Below, in pieces: positions 8,211 to 15,726 of a DNA stretch of 64,000 bases. The translations under genes and the position numbers were made by a program. The DNA comes from Oscillospiraceae bacterium (GTDB lineage Bacteria; Bacillota; Clostridia; Oscillospirales; Oscillospiraceae): positions 14,674 through 78,673 of the forward strand of contig CACYXE010000002.1 of the NCBI GenBank assembly GCA_902778275.1, given 5' to 3'. The notes beneath the pieces were generated by a model. The model saw nothing but the letters and a program-made list of their open reading frames with translations, made no database searches and was not told the DNA's origin. Position 1 is the stretch's first letter, and every line of letters begins with the position of its first letter.

Positions 8211-8246
8211 AATGCCGCGTGATTTGATCACGCGGCATTTTTGTTT
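8211..8246 (+). terminator. Rho-independent terminator after ispH-rpsA
   Basis: Perfect 13-bp arms 8211-8223 and 8227-8239 around a TTG loop, with the T-run at 8238-8242 after the stem. Confidence 0.95.
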
Positions 8247-8257
8247 GCGCTGAAATA

Positions 8258-8296
8258 CCAAAAGGAGCAGACAGCCGGGATCGGCGTCTGCTCCTT
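8258..8296 (-). terminator. Terminator of the minus-strand membrane protein gene
   Basis: Arms AAGGAGCAGAC (8262-8272) and GTCTGCTCCTT (8286-8296) pair perfectly, with an inner GCC/GGC. Read on the minus strand the stem ends in TTTT. It lies just past the stop codon at 8310. Confidence 0.8.
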
Positions 8297-8309
8297 ATAT
8301 GTTTTGCGT

Positions 8310-8777
8310 TTATTTGAATTCGGGGACAAAGGTATCCAGGATCCCCATGGCTCTCAGGCGGGTTTTGATCTGCCCGGGCTTTTTGTTGAACATGGCGGTA
8401 CGAAGCTCATCGTCTGCGACAAAACGGCAGTAAGAAGAACAAAACGCGTCAAACATGGGCCGATTGTTGGGGGAGAGCTTGTTGAGCAGCATGATGAGGG
8501 CCATCGCGGCACCCACGAGGAAGCTGATCAGCAGATACTTGGGGCAGAAGCGGATGACCACAGCCAGGATGATTGCCGCGACCACACCGCAGGTAATCAA
8601 GGAAACTACCGTATATCGTACCGCGCCGACTGCGATCAGATCCTCCTGCAGGGATTTGATCTTTTTGATCAGAGGGAAAGCGGTGACCAGATTGAATAAG
8701 AACTGACGGATAAACAAATATGACCAGAGCCAGCCGCCAAAGAAAACAGCAGCAGCCAACATGATCTTTATCTCCAT
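8310..8777 (-). CDS. Uncharacterised membrane protein
   Basis: I do not recognise a named family. 155 residues with three likely membrane segments (about 5-23, 56-77 and 80-98), a short charged loop between the first two (KKIKSLQED) and a soluble C-terminal tail of about 55 residues with two cysteines (FCSSYC). AGGAGG (8784-8789 on the plus strand, read in reverse) precedes the ATG at good spacing. It stands alone on the minus strand between two plus-strand operons, with its own terminator, and is divergent from spoIIIAA. No function is proposed. Confidence 0.75.
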   Translation of the reverse strand: MEIKIMLAAAVFFGGWLWSYLFIRQFLFNLVTAFPLIKKIKSLQEDLIAVGAVRYTVVSLITCGVVAAIILAVVIRFCPKYLLISFLVGAAMALIMLLNKLSPNNRPMFDAFCSSYCRFVADDELRTAMFNKKPGQIKTRLRAMGILDTFVPEFK

Positions 8778-8837
8778 ATTAGTTGCCTCCTATATCCAAG
8801 TGAAATTCAGTTTATCACAGTGCAGAACAAGATTCAA

Positions 8838-8865
8838 GAATAAATCCATCAGCCAGGCATAGATT
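8838..8865 (+). promoter_or_regulatory. Sigma-E-like promoter of the spoIIIA operon
   Basis: GAATAAA (8838-8844) resembles the mother-cell sigma-E -35 and CATAGATT (8858-8865) the -10, with 13 bases between. In Bacillus, spoIIIA is sigma-E dependent, so the position fits. Two mismatches in each box leave it a candidate. Confidence 0.45.
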
Positions 8866-8884
8866 GTTCAAAGGATGTGAGCAT

Positions 8885-9754
8885 ATGCACATGGTAGAAT
8901 GCGCCAAACACCTGCTGGAGGCGGATTATCGAACAGCAGTCGATCAATTTGACCCGGATGCGATCGAAGAGATCCGACTGCGGATCGGCAGGCCGCCTCA
9001 AATTTTGATGGATGGGTGGGAGGTGTTGCTTGATAAGCGAAAGGTGCAGGAGCGGGATCTGTATCGGCTCCTGGAGGTCGCCACGGAAGCGTCGGTACAT
9101 ACGGCGGCGCCCATGCTGGCAGAGGGCTTTCTGACCTATCACGGACTTCGCGTAGGAGTATGCGGAACGGCGATCATACGGGATGGGGTTTTCAGCGGGT
9201 TTCGGTCTTACACATCAGCCGCCATACGGATCCCCATGCAGCATCCCGGCATTTGCGACGAAGTGGCAGACAGACTGATGGAGAATGGCTTTGAAAGCAC
9301 ACTGATCCTTTCACCGCCCGGCGGCGGAAAAACAACGGCGCTGCGTGAGATCATCCGAAAGCTGTCGCAGGCGGGGTACCGGGTCGGCGTTGCGGATGAT
9401 CGAAATGAGTTGGCTTTCATGAACGAAGGATATGCACAGCTTGACCTGGGGGAGCACTGCGATGTGATTACGGGAGCGGAGAAGGCCAGAGCGGCGATGA
9501 TGCTGCTCAGAGGGATGAATCCGCAGATCATCGCCATGGATGAGATCAGCAGTGAGAAGGATATGCTGGCGGTCGAGCAGCTGTTTGGCTGCGGCGTGTC
9601 CATTCTGGCAAGCGCACATGCAGCGGGTCCGGCTGATTTGAAAAGACGGGACATGTATAAACACATTCTGGACAGGCATATATTTCAGTATCTGGTGACC
9701 ATAACCGGAGCTGGCAGTGGACGGCAATATGCAGTAACGAGGATCGAGCGGTGA
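8885..9754 (+). CDS. spoIIIAA: Stage III sporulation protein AA
   Basis: The cytosolic ATPase of the SpoIIIA-SpoIIQ channel, acting in the mother cell and related to type II/IV secretion ATPases. 289 residues. Walker A SPPGGGKTT at about 143-151, Walker B-like IIAMDE at about 215-220, and the sensor stretch ASAHAAGPADL near 240. The frame is open back to TTG 8864, but AAGGA at 8871-8875 spaces well to ATG 8885, and the candidate -10 box covers 8864, so 8885 is chosen. It is the first gene of a complete spoIIIAA-AH operon and overlaps spoIIIAB by 4 bases. Confidence 0.95.
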   Translation: MHMVECAKHLLEADYRTAVDQFDPDAIEEIRLRIGRPPQILMDGWEVLLDKRKVQERDLYRLLEVATEASVHTAAPMLAEGFLTYHGLRVGVCGTAIIRDGVFSGFRSYTSAAIRIPMQHPGICDEVADRLMENGFESTLILSPPGGGKTTALREIIRKLSQAGYRVGVADDRNELAFMNEGYAQLDLGEHCDVITGAEKARAAMMLLRGMNPQIIAMDEISSEKDMLAVEQLFGCGVSILASAHAAGPADLKRRDMYKHILDRHIFQYLVTITGAGSGRQYAVTRIER

Positions 9755-10260
9755 AAGCTTTGGGACTTTTGTTCTTGTTCGCGGGCAGTGTCAGCGCAGG
9801 CGTCGTGTACTGCAAACAGAAGAAGCAAAAACTGCTGATTCTGCGGGAGTTGATCTTTTCGCTGAACCACATGGAGGGGCAATTGAGGACCAACGACCTG
9901 CCGCTGAAGGAGCTCTGCACGCAAATGGCCCATATGAGCGGGAGAGCGGTTTGCCCCTTCTATGCGTCGCTTACCCGGAAACTGTCACAGCTGGGGGAAG
10001 TATCGTTTGCGGAGCTGTGGGGACAGGCACTCACGGAGGAGCTGCCGGGGCTTGACGGCGTGATGCGGGACACGCTCCTGCAGCTGGGGAACAGTCTGGG
10101 CCGTTATGAGCTGCAGCAGCAGCTTCGTGCGCTGCAGGCCTGCCGGAGCTCGCTTTACGCTCAGCTTGAGGAAGCGAAGAAGGCGTACCCGAATCAGGCA
10201 AAGCTGGGGATGGGGCTGTCTGCATCTGTTGGCATCTTGGTTTGGATCATTTTGGCTTAG
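9751..10260 (+). CDS. spoIIIAB: Stage III sporulation protein AB
   Basis: A type II secretion GspF-like membrane component of the SpoIIIA channel in the mother-cell membrane. 169 residues, close to the Bacillus length. An N-terminal hydrophobic segment (3-20) precedes the family pattern LLILRELIFSLNHMEGQL, and a C-terminal membrane segment is near 153-168. The GTG start at 9751 overlaps the spoIIIAA stop (GTGA), indicating translational coupling. Order and overlap leave little doubt about identity. Confidence 0.95.
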   Translation: MKALGLLFLFAGSVSAGVVYCKQKKQKLLILRELIFSLNHMEGQLRTNDLPLKELCTQMAHMSGRAVCPFYASLTRKLSQLGEVSFAELWGQALTEELPGLDGVMRDTLLQLGNSLGRYELQQQLRALQACRSSLYAQLEEAKKAYPNQAKLGMGLSASVGILVWIILA

Positions 10261-10269
10261 GAGTCGTAC

Positions 10270-10464
10270 ATGGATGTGGATCTGATTTTCAGGATCGCGG
10301 CAGTCGGTATCCTCGTGGCGGTTTTAAATATATTGCTCCAGCGCTCCGGCAGAGAAGAACAGGCGCTGATGACGACGATCACCGCGCTTGTGGTCGTGCT
10401 GATGGTGGTCGTACAAAAAATAAGCGAGTTATTCAACATGATTAAAACGCTGTTTGGTTTATAA
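10270..10464 (+). CDS. spoIIIAC: Stage III sporulation protein AC
   Basis: A 64-residue protein with two membrane helices (about 5-24 and 33-52), the usual size. SpoIIIAC and AD are small integral parts of the outer-forespore-membrane channel. ATG 10270 follows AGGAG about 6 bases upstream. It is the third gene of the operon, with only 2 bases to spoIIIAD. Confidence 0.94.
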   Translation: MDVDLIFRIAAVGILVAVLNILLQRSGREEQALMTTITALVVVLMVVVQKISELFNMIKTLFGL

Positions 10465-10466
10465 TC

Positions 10467-10853
10467 GTGGAAGTGATCGCGAAAACCGTGGCTGCGGCGC
10501 TTGCGGCCACAGTATTGGGCCTGCTGATCAAGCAGAAAAACCCGGAGCTGGCGATGCTGTTGAGCCTCAGCACAGTGCTGCTGATCCTGCTGTCGACCCT
10601 GCCGTTTCTCAACGATTTCCGTGAGCTGCTTGCAACGGTCAATCAGATTTCGGGAAGACAGGAGATCTATGCAGGTCCCCTGATGAAATGCTTTGCCTTG
10701 AGCCTGCTGACGAAGATCAGCGCCGAACTGTGTACGGAAGCATCCAACCGGGCAGCTGCCGCGGCAGTGGAGATGGCAGGGACCTTGTGCGCAGTGAGCA
10801 TGATCATACCGCTGATGACCAGCATACTGAAGCTGATAGGAGACTTGGTTTGA
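10467..10853 (+). CDS. spoIIIAD: Stage III sporulation protein AD
   Basis: 128 residues with hydrophobic segments near 5-22, 30-47, 70-85 and 103-125, matching the SpoIIIAD family, including the AVEMAGTLCAVSMIIPLM block. It is an integral component of the SpoIIIA complex. The start is GTG at 10467. The stop overlaps the TTG start of spoIIIAE (TTGA), so expression is probably coupled. Confidence 0.94.
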   Translation: MEVIAKTVAAALAATVLGLLIKQKNPELAMLLSLSTVLLILLSTLPFLNDFRELLATVNQISGRQEIYAGPLMKCFALSLLTKISAELCTEASNRAAAAAVEMAGTLCAVSMIIPLMTSILKLIGDLV

Positions 10854-11947
10854 AAAAGCTGCTCTTTGTGATCCTGCTCAGTCCGCTGTTTGTGACGGTT
10901 TGCTATGCGGACAACCTCGTCAACCAGGCGGCGGAGATGGCGGGGATCTATGAAGTGGAAAGCACGCTGACAGAGGATGAAAAGGAAATCAGCGGCGCCC
11001 TGGCACTTGACGGAAGCTACGACGGGGAGGGCGCGCTGCGCCGCCTATGGCGAAAACTATGCTTGACGGTGGAAGAACAGCTGAAGGAAAATCTGACGAG
11101 CGCTGTCCAATTGTCCGCTGTGGGACTGTTCTGCTCGCTGCTAGGCGCGGTTTCGCCGGACCGTAAAATGGCGTCTGTGATCGAGATGGGGGGCTGCTGT
11201 ATCATAACGCTGCTTTTGGCAGGGAATATGGAGAGCTTGGCATCACAGGCCATGGAGACCTTAACGCGGCTATCGGATTATTCCCGCGCCGCGATCCCGG
11301 CAATTTATACCGCCGCCGCTTTCTCAGGCGCGGTCACGTCCGCTTCCGCCCAATATGCGGCTGTGTGCCTTGCCATGGATGTGATCATGAGCGCTCAGCA
11401 GCGTTTCGTTCTGCCTCTGATCTATGCCTTTCTCGCAGCGGCGGTCAGCCGCAGCATTTTTGCCAACCCTGTTTTGAATGCGGTCCTGCAGTTTTTCAAG
11501 TGGAGTATTACCACGGTGTTGACGGCGATCACCCTCTGTTTCAGCGCATATATCTCCATAACCGGCCTGGTCGCGGGCAGCGCGGACGCTGTTGCGGTAA
11601 AGGCGGCCCGAACGGCGATTTCCGGTGTGCTGCCTGTGGTAGGCGGGATCCTTTCGGATTCGGCATCCACATTGCTCTCCGCGGCAAGCGTGATCAAAAA
11701 CGCCGCGGGCGCCTTCAGCCTTGTGGCCGTCTGCGCCCTTTGTCTGGGCCCCTTCGCAGCCTTGGGCGTCCGAATGCTTTTGTTCAAGATGGCTGCGGCC
11801 ATGACCGATATGCTGCCGACGGCAAGGATCTCACAGCTGATCGGGGATTTTGCCGCGGTGTTTGCCATGCTTTTGGGTATGGTCGGAAGCTGCGGGATCA
11901 TGCTGTTCTTATCCATCATGGCGGGGATCAAGGTGATGACCGTATGA
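10850..11947 (+). CDS. spoIIIAE: Stage III sporulation protein AE
   Basis: The large polytopic membrane protein of the SpoIIIA channel. 365 residues with a cleavable-looking signal peptide (KKLLFVILLSPLFVTVCYA), an extracytoplasmic helical region (about 25-80) and some seven membrane segments, ending in a Gly/Met-rich one. The frame is open back to 10688, but TTG 10850 is selected: it begins the signal peptide, follows AGGAGA (10838-10843) at normal spacing and overlaps the spoIIIAD stop. Its own stop overlaps spoIIIAF. Confidence 0.94.
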   Translation: MKKLLFVILLSPLFVTVCYADNLVNQAAEMAGIYEVESTLTEDEKEISGALALDGSYDGEGALRRLWRKLCLTVEEQLKENLTSAVQLSAVGLFCSLLGAVSPDRKMASVIEMGGCCIITLLLAGNMESLASQAMETLTRLSDYSRAAIPAIYTAAAFSGAVTSASAQYAAVCLAMDVIMSAQQRFVLPLIYAFLAAAVSRSIFANPVLNAVLQFFKWSITTVLTAITLCFSAYISITGLVAGSADAVAVKAARTAISGVLPVVGGILSDSASTLLSAASVIKNAAGAFSLVAVCALCLGPFAALGVRMLLFKMAAAMTDMLPTARISQLIGDFAAVFAMLLGMVGSCGIMLFLSIMAGIKVMTV

Positions 11948-12426
11948 TGGCCGGTGTCATCGAGAAGCTCTGTATGCTCTCCATCCTCTGCGGTCTGACC
12001 ATGTGCCTGATCCCGGAAGGCGGCGTAAAGCGTGTCATGTGCGTGCTGTGCACGCTGATCCTGGCTTCGACGGTGCTGACAGCTGTGAAGGACTTCGACT
12101 TTGACAGCTATGCTCTTAAACTGTCCAGATACAGAGAACAGGAACAGAGTTTCCTGCAGGAGAACCAGGACATGCGTCAGCGGCTGAACAGACTTGTCAT
12201 AGAGGAAGAGTACACATCATATATTTTGGACAAAGCCACAACAATGGGGATGGAGCTTGAACATGTTTCGGTGGAAGTCCAATGGAATATGGACGGCATA
12301 TGGGTCCCGTACGCCGTGTCCATTCAGTACAGGGGGGAGGAAGGAAAGAGAAGAATCATGGAAGATTTGATTTCAGGGGACCTGGGCATTCCGGCGGAGA
12401 GACAATACTGGAGTCATGATGACTGA
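11944..12426 (+). CDS. spoIIIAF: Stage III sporulation protein AF
   Basis: 160 residues. Two N-terminal membrane helices (about 7-23 and 30-45) are followed by a linker and a ring-building-motif domain (about 80-160) facing the intermembrane space, as in Bacillus SpoIIIAF. ATG 11944 overlaps the spoIIIAE stop (ATGA); a much longer open frame upstream runs through spoIIIAE in another phase and is rejected. The C-terminus overlaps spoIIIAG by 11 bases. It is somewhat shorter than the Bacillus protein (about 206 residues). Confidence 0.92.
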   Translation: MMAGVIEKLCMLSILCGLTMCLIPEGGVKRVMCVLCTLILASTVLTAVKDFDFDSYALKLSRYREQEQSFLQENQDMRQRLNRLVIEEEYTSYILDKATTMGMELEHVSVEVQWNMDGIWVPYAVSIQYRGEEGKRRIMEDLISGDLGIPAERQYWSHDD

Positions 12427-12751
12427 AGGGAAGAACATACTTGAAAAACTGGGCCGGATCAAGTATCCGCTTCTGATGCTCTGTATAGGGCTTATGCTCC
12501 TGCTGATACCCGGCAAGGGAAGCCGGGAGATCGCTTCTCCCGATGCGGATCAGCTGCTGCAGCAGATGCTGGCATGCACAGACGGGATCGGCCGGGTGCG
12601 GGTCCTCAGCTCAGAAAACGGGGCTGTGATCGTCTGCCAGGGGGCGGAGAACGCAAAGGTACGCCTGGATATCATTCGAGCAGTAAATGCCTATACAGGT
12701 TTTCCGTCGGACAGGATCACAATACTGAAAATGGCGAGCGAATCAAATTAA
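12416..12751 (+). CDS. spoIIIAG: Stage III sporulation protein AG, minimal form
   Basis: SpoIIIAG forms a large ring in the space between the mother cell and forespore membranes. This copy has one membrane helix (about 18-33) and a ring-building motif (about 44-108: DGIGRVRVLSSENG then GAENAKVRLDIIRAVNAYTG). It is only 111 residues, against roughly 230 in Bacillus. The missing part matches the insertion between the first strand and the GAENAKV helix, where the Bacillus protein has its beta-triangle. The frame is intact with no sign of a frameshift. ATG 12416 or 12419 could be the start. Confidence 0.88.
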   Translation: MMTEGKNILEKLGRIKYPLLMLCIGLMLLLIPGKGSREIASPDADQLLQQMLACTDGIGRVRVLSSENGAVIVCQGAENAKVRLDIIRAVNAYTGFPSDRITILKMASESN

Positions 12752-12763
12752 GGAGTGGAGTAT

Positions 12764-13303
12764 ATGAAAAACAGGAAACGAAACATTACTTTGATGGCTG
12801 TCTTGGTTTTCGTCAGCGCAGCGGTGGCGCTCAACTGGACTTACAACAACCGGTGGGGTTCGCCGGATGCAGAGATGGTGGCGGCGGAAGATGAAATGAT
12901 GATGATCGCCAACACACAGTATGGACAGCGGGTGGAGGCCGCCGCCTCGGAGTATTTTGCAGAGGCCAGGCTGACACGTCAGGTGTCCCGGGATGAGGCG
13001 CTGCAGCTGCTCCAGACAGCGGCGACCGCGGAGACTGCTTCCCAGGAGACCATTGACAGCGCCATGAACGCCATTTCCGCCATGGCTACCTGTTCCATGA
13101 AGGAGGCCCAGATCGAAAACCTTCTGATCGCAAAGGATTTTGCGGACTGTGTCGTATACATCGGCAATGACTCCGTAACCGTTGCCGTACCGGCACCGAC
13201 CGAGGGACTCAGTGAGGAGGCGGTAGCACGGATCACGGATATCATCTGCAACGAGACGGAGTATGCGGCCTCTCAGCTGAGCATTATCGAAGTAAAAGCG
13301 TAA
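12764..13303 (+). CDS. spoIIIAH: Stage III sporulation protein AH
   Basis: Partner of forespore SpoIIQ across the intermembrane space, forming the zipper and channel. 179 residues. One membrane helix near 8-27, a linker rich in Glu/Met, and a YscJ/FliF-like ring-building domain over the last 100 residues (QIENLLIAKDFADCVVYI). ATG 12764 is chosen because AAGGAG (12750-12755) is 8 bases upstream; an in-frame GTG at 12755 is itself in the Shine-Dalgarno. It is the last gene of the operon, followed by a terminator. Confidence 0.94.
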   Translation: MKNRKRNITLMAVLVFVSAAVALNWTYNNRWGSPDAEMVAAEDEMMMIANTQYGQRVEAAASEYFAEARLTRQVSRDEALQLLQTAATAETASQETIDSAMNAISAMATCSMKEAQIENLLIAKDFADCVVYIGNDSVTVAVPAPTEGLSEEAVARITDIICNETEYAASQLSIIEVKA

Positions 13304-13307
13304 CAGA

Positions 13308-13350
13308 AAAACCGGCCTGACCGTTTATCGATCAGGCCGGTTTTCATTCT
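13308..13350 (+). terminator. Rho-independent terminator of the spoIIIA operon
   Basis: 13-bp arms 13308-13320 and 13332-13344 with an 11-base loop; the right arm runs into TTTT and further T-rich DNA. Confidence 0.93.
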
Positions 13351-13383
13351 TTCCATTTTTACTTATGAATTTACGGATAATGC

Positions 13384-13412
13384 TTTATTTTTTATGGATA
13401 TTGTGGTAAAAT
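13384..13412 (+). promoter_or_regulatory. Promoter of the asp23-nusB operon
   Basis: Extended -10 TG-G-TAAAAT (13404-13412) with a weak -35 TTTATT (13384-13389) 17 bases upstream, in an AT-rich gap just after the spoIIIA terminator. AGGAGG follows before the ATG at 13441. Confidence 0.55.
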
Positions 13413-13440
13413 ACTCTGAATTCATTTAGGAGGAATTTCA

Positions 13441-13803
13441 ATGGGCGACAATTACATTACCTGCCGGGAAGAAAATGGCAGCATCAACATTTCCGAAGAA
13501 GTGATTTCCGGTATGGTCCGCGCCGCAGTAGCTGAAGTGGACGGCGTGGCCGGCCTTTCCAATACAGCCGGTGCAGAGATCGCAGAGCTCATCGGTCTGA
13601 AAACGCTGCCCAAGGGCGTAAAGGTCCAGTTCGTGGACGACAAGATTGTTGTGGACACTATCATTACCGTCACCTATGGCTTCAATATCGTTGAAGTCGC
13701 CAAGAGCGTTCAGGAAAAGGTGATGAATGCCGTTCAGGCTACCACTGGGATCGAACAGGCTGAGGTCAATGTTCACGTGTCCGGGATCGCTTTTGAAAAA
13801 TAA
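13441..13803 (+). CDS. Asp23/Gls24 family envelope stress protein
   Basis: 120 residues with the family core INISEEVISGMVRAAVAEV, VDTIITVTYGFNIVEVAKSVQ and the terminal VNVHVSGIAF. In Gram-positive bacteria Asp23 proteins associate with the membrane and respond to cell-wall or alkaline stress. In Clostridia and Bacillus (YqhY) this paralogue always precedes nusB, as here, 18 bases upstream. It opens a long operon from its own promoter with an excellent AGGAGG ribosome binding site. Confidence 0.93.
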   Translation: MGDNYITCREENGSINISEEVISGMVRAAVAEVDGVAGLSNTAGAEIAELIGLKTLPKGVKVQFVDDKIVVDTIITVTYGFNIVEVAKSVQEKVMNAVQATTGIEQAEVNVHVSGIAFEK

Positions 13804-13821
13804 GCTGGAGGAAGAGAGAAC

Positions 13822-14280
13822 ATGACCAGAACTGCGGCCAGAGAGATCGCGATCCAGTTGAGCTTCGCTGCCAGTGCTGCCGGGCGTGATCCGGAAGCCT
13901 TGCTGGAGGATTTCTTCTCCGAAGAGCATTTTAAAAGTCTGGCAGAAGAAAATGAGCTGTTTCAGGAGTATCCCGACGAAAAGCAGATGGAGTATATCCG
14001 CCGTCTGCTCAGCTTGTCCGTCCTTCACCGTGATGAGATAGACGCCAATATCGAGCAGTATGCCAAGGGCTGGAAGCTGGACAGGATCTCCCGGACAGCC
14101 CTGGCGATCCTTCGCTGCGCCATTTGTGAGATCCTGTATATGGAGGATATCCCCAACGCTGCCGCCATCAATGAGGCGGTGGAGCTGGACAAGTCCTATG
14201 ATGAGCCGGATACGGTCTCCTTTGTCAACGGTGTGCTGGGCGGCTTTATGCGCGGTGAATTATCTGAAAGCGAACAGTAA
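13822..14280 (+). CDS. nusB: Transcription antitermination factor NusB
   Basis: NusB binds boxA RNA with S10 and promotes rRNA antitermination. The 152-residue product begins with the conserved TRTAAREIAIQLSF helix. The C-terminal half has RISRTALAILRCAICEILY and the AAAINEAVELDKSYDEPDTVSFVNGVLG signature, given here in two parts: NEAVELDKSY and SFVNGVLGG. It has a slight N-terminal insertion compared with the E. coli protein (139 residues). Its neighbours asp23 and xseA are standard. Confidence 0.95.
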   Translation: MTRTAAREIAIQLSFAASAAGRDPEALLEDFFSEEHFKSLAEENELFQEYPDEKQMEYIRRLLSLSVLHRDEIDANIEQYAKGWKLDRISRTALAILRCAICEILYMEDIPNAAAINEAVELDKSYDEPDTVSFVNGVLGGFMRGELSESEQ

Positions 14281-14283
14281 GCC

Positions 14284-15489
14284 ATGGAGAGACAGGTGTT
14301 CAGTGTTACGGAACTGAATAATCGGATCAAAGGGCTTTTCGAGCTGGACCCCATGCTCTCGGATGTCTGCGTCAGGGGAGAATTGTCCAACTACAAGATC
14401 TATCCTTCGGGCCACCATTATTTTACATTGAAGGATAACGAGAGCAGTCTGCGCTGTGTGATGTTTAAAAGCAGCGCGTCCAGGCTGCGCTTTCGCCCGG
14501 AGAGCGGGATGGGGGTCACGGCCTTTGGCCGCGTTTCCGTTTATCCGCGGGATGGGGCCTATCAGCTGTATTGTTCTGCTCTGGTCCCGGAGGGGACCGG
14601 CGATCTGCAGATTGCGTTTGAGCAGTTGAAAGAGAAGCTGGCCGGCGAGGGACTGTTTGAGCCTGCGCACAAAAAGCCTCTGCCGCAATTCCCGGAGAAG
14701 ATCGCGATCATTACGTCTTCAGCGGGCGCTGCGATCCATGATATGATCCGGATCCTGGGACATCGATGGCCCATGACCAAGGTGCTGCTGCTGCCGGTAC
14801 GCGTCCAGGGGGCGGAGGCCCCGGCTGAGATCGCGGGCGCGTTGCGCTATGCCAATGAGTTTCGGCTTGCGGATGTGATCATCACGGGCAGAGGCGGCGG
14901 CTCCATCGAAGATCTTTGGGCCTTCAATGACGAGCGGGTAGCCAGGGCGATCTATGCATCGGAGATCCCGGTCATTTCGGCGGTCGGCCATGAACCGGAT
15001 GTGACCATTTCCGACTATGTGGCGGATCGGAGAGCGTCGACGCCCTCCAACGCCGCGGAGATCGCCGTACCGGACTGGCATGAGATGCTGGAGAGTCTGG
15101 AGGCTTACGATATTCGTTCCCGCCAGGCCATCCAGAAAAAACTGACGCAGGCTGCCCAGCGATTGGAAACACTGCGGGAAAAACGTGCGCTCAGCGACCC
15201 GACCGTATATATCGACAACCGACGGATCGAACTGGACCATATGCGGGATCGTTTGAGCGCCGCGGCGGATAAAACAGTGTCAGGGAAAAAACAGGAGTTC
15301 GTTCGGCTTGCGGCGTCATTGGACGCGATGAGTCCTCTCAGGGTCTTGTCCCGGGGCTATTCCATCACTGTGGGTCCCGAGGGACAGACGGTGAAACGCG
15401 CAGGCGAGCTTTCTCCCGGGGATCCTGTTAAAGTCTTTTTTTCCGACGGCCATGCAGACTGCAGGGTCGAACACGTAGAGGAGAATTGA
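14284..15489 (+). CDS. xseA: Exodeoxyribonuclease VII large subunit
   Basis: The catalytic subunit of the single-strand exonuclease VII. 401 residues. An N-terminal OB domain (about 5-100; VTELNNRIKGLFELDP, GHHYFTLKD) is followed by the catalytic core with PEKIAIITSSAGAAIHDM, the GRGGGSIEDLWAFND block near 202-216 and VGHEPDVTISDYVADRRASTP split around 240-260. Coiled-coil helices make up the C-terminus. It starts 3 bases after nusB and is followed by xseB, its small subunit. Confidence 0.96.
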   Translation: MERQVFSVTELNNRIKGLFELDPMLSDVCVRGELSNYKIYPSGHHYFTLKDNESSLRCVMFKSSASRLRFRPESGMGVTAFGRVSVYPRDGAYQLYCSALVPEGTGDLQIAFEQLKEKLAGEGLFEPAHKKPLPQFPEKIAIITSSAGAAIHDMIRILGHRWPMTKVLLLPVRVQGAEAPAEIAGALRYANEFRLADVIITGRGGGSIEDLWAFNDERVARAIYASEIPVISAVGHEPDVTISDYVADRRASTPSNAAEIAVPDWHEMLESLEAYDIRSRQAIQKKLTQAAQRLETLREKRALSDPTVYIDNRRIELDHMRDRLSAAADKTVSGKKQEFVRLAASLDAMSPLRVLSRGYSITVGPEGQTVKRAGELSPGDPVKVFFSDGHADCRVEHVEEN

Positions 15490-15491
15490 GT

Positions 15492-15725
15492 ATGGCTGCA
15501 AAAAAACCAAGCTTTGAGGAGTCTTTGACCAGATTGGATGAGATCGTCCGGCATCTGGAAAAAGGAGATCTGCCTTTGAGCGATTCGCTGTCCCTGTTCG
15601 AAGAGGGGACTAAGCTTCTCAGCGCGTGCAGCAAAATGCTGGATGATGCGGAGCAAAAAGTAGTGAAACTGAGAAAGGGAGCCGACCGCCAGCCGGAGGA
15701 ACTTCCTTTTGAGGATGAGGCATAA
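15492..15725 (+). CDS. xseB: Exodeoxyribonuclease VII small subunit
   Basis: 77 residues with the XseB core FEESLTRLDEIVRHLEKGDL and SLSLFEEGTKLLSACSKML. Several small subunits bind the XseA coiled coil and are needed for activity. ATG 15492 is preferred to an in-frame TTG six bases upstream, because AGAGGAG (15478-15484) gives a 7-base spacing. The A-rich codons after the start give AKK at the N-terminus. The stop lies one base before the ispA ATG. Confidence 0.95.
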   Translation: MAAKKPSFEESLTRLDEIVRHLEKGDLPLSDSLSLFEEGTKLLSACSKMLDDAEQKVVKLRKGADRQPEELPFEDEA

Positions 15726-15726
15726 T

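Noticed and set aside
10688-10849. N-terminal extension of SpoIIIAE
   Set aside because: The open frame runs through spoIIIAD in another phase. TTG 10850 begins a clear signal peptide with a good ribosome binding site.
11365-11943. N-terminal extension of SpoIIIAF of 193 codons
   Set aside because: It lies inside spoIIIAE out of phase and is Cys/Arg/Gly-rich nonsense; ATG 11944 in the spoIIIAE stop is the natural start.
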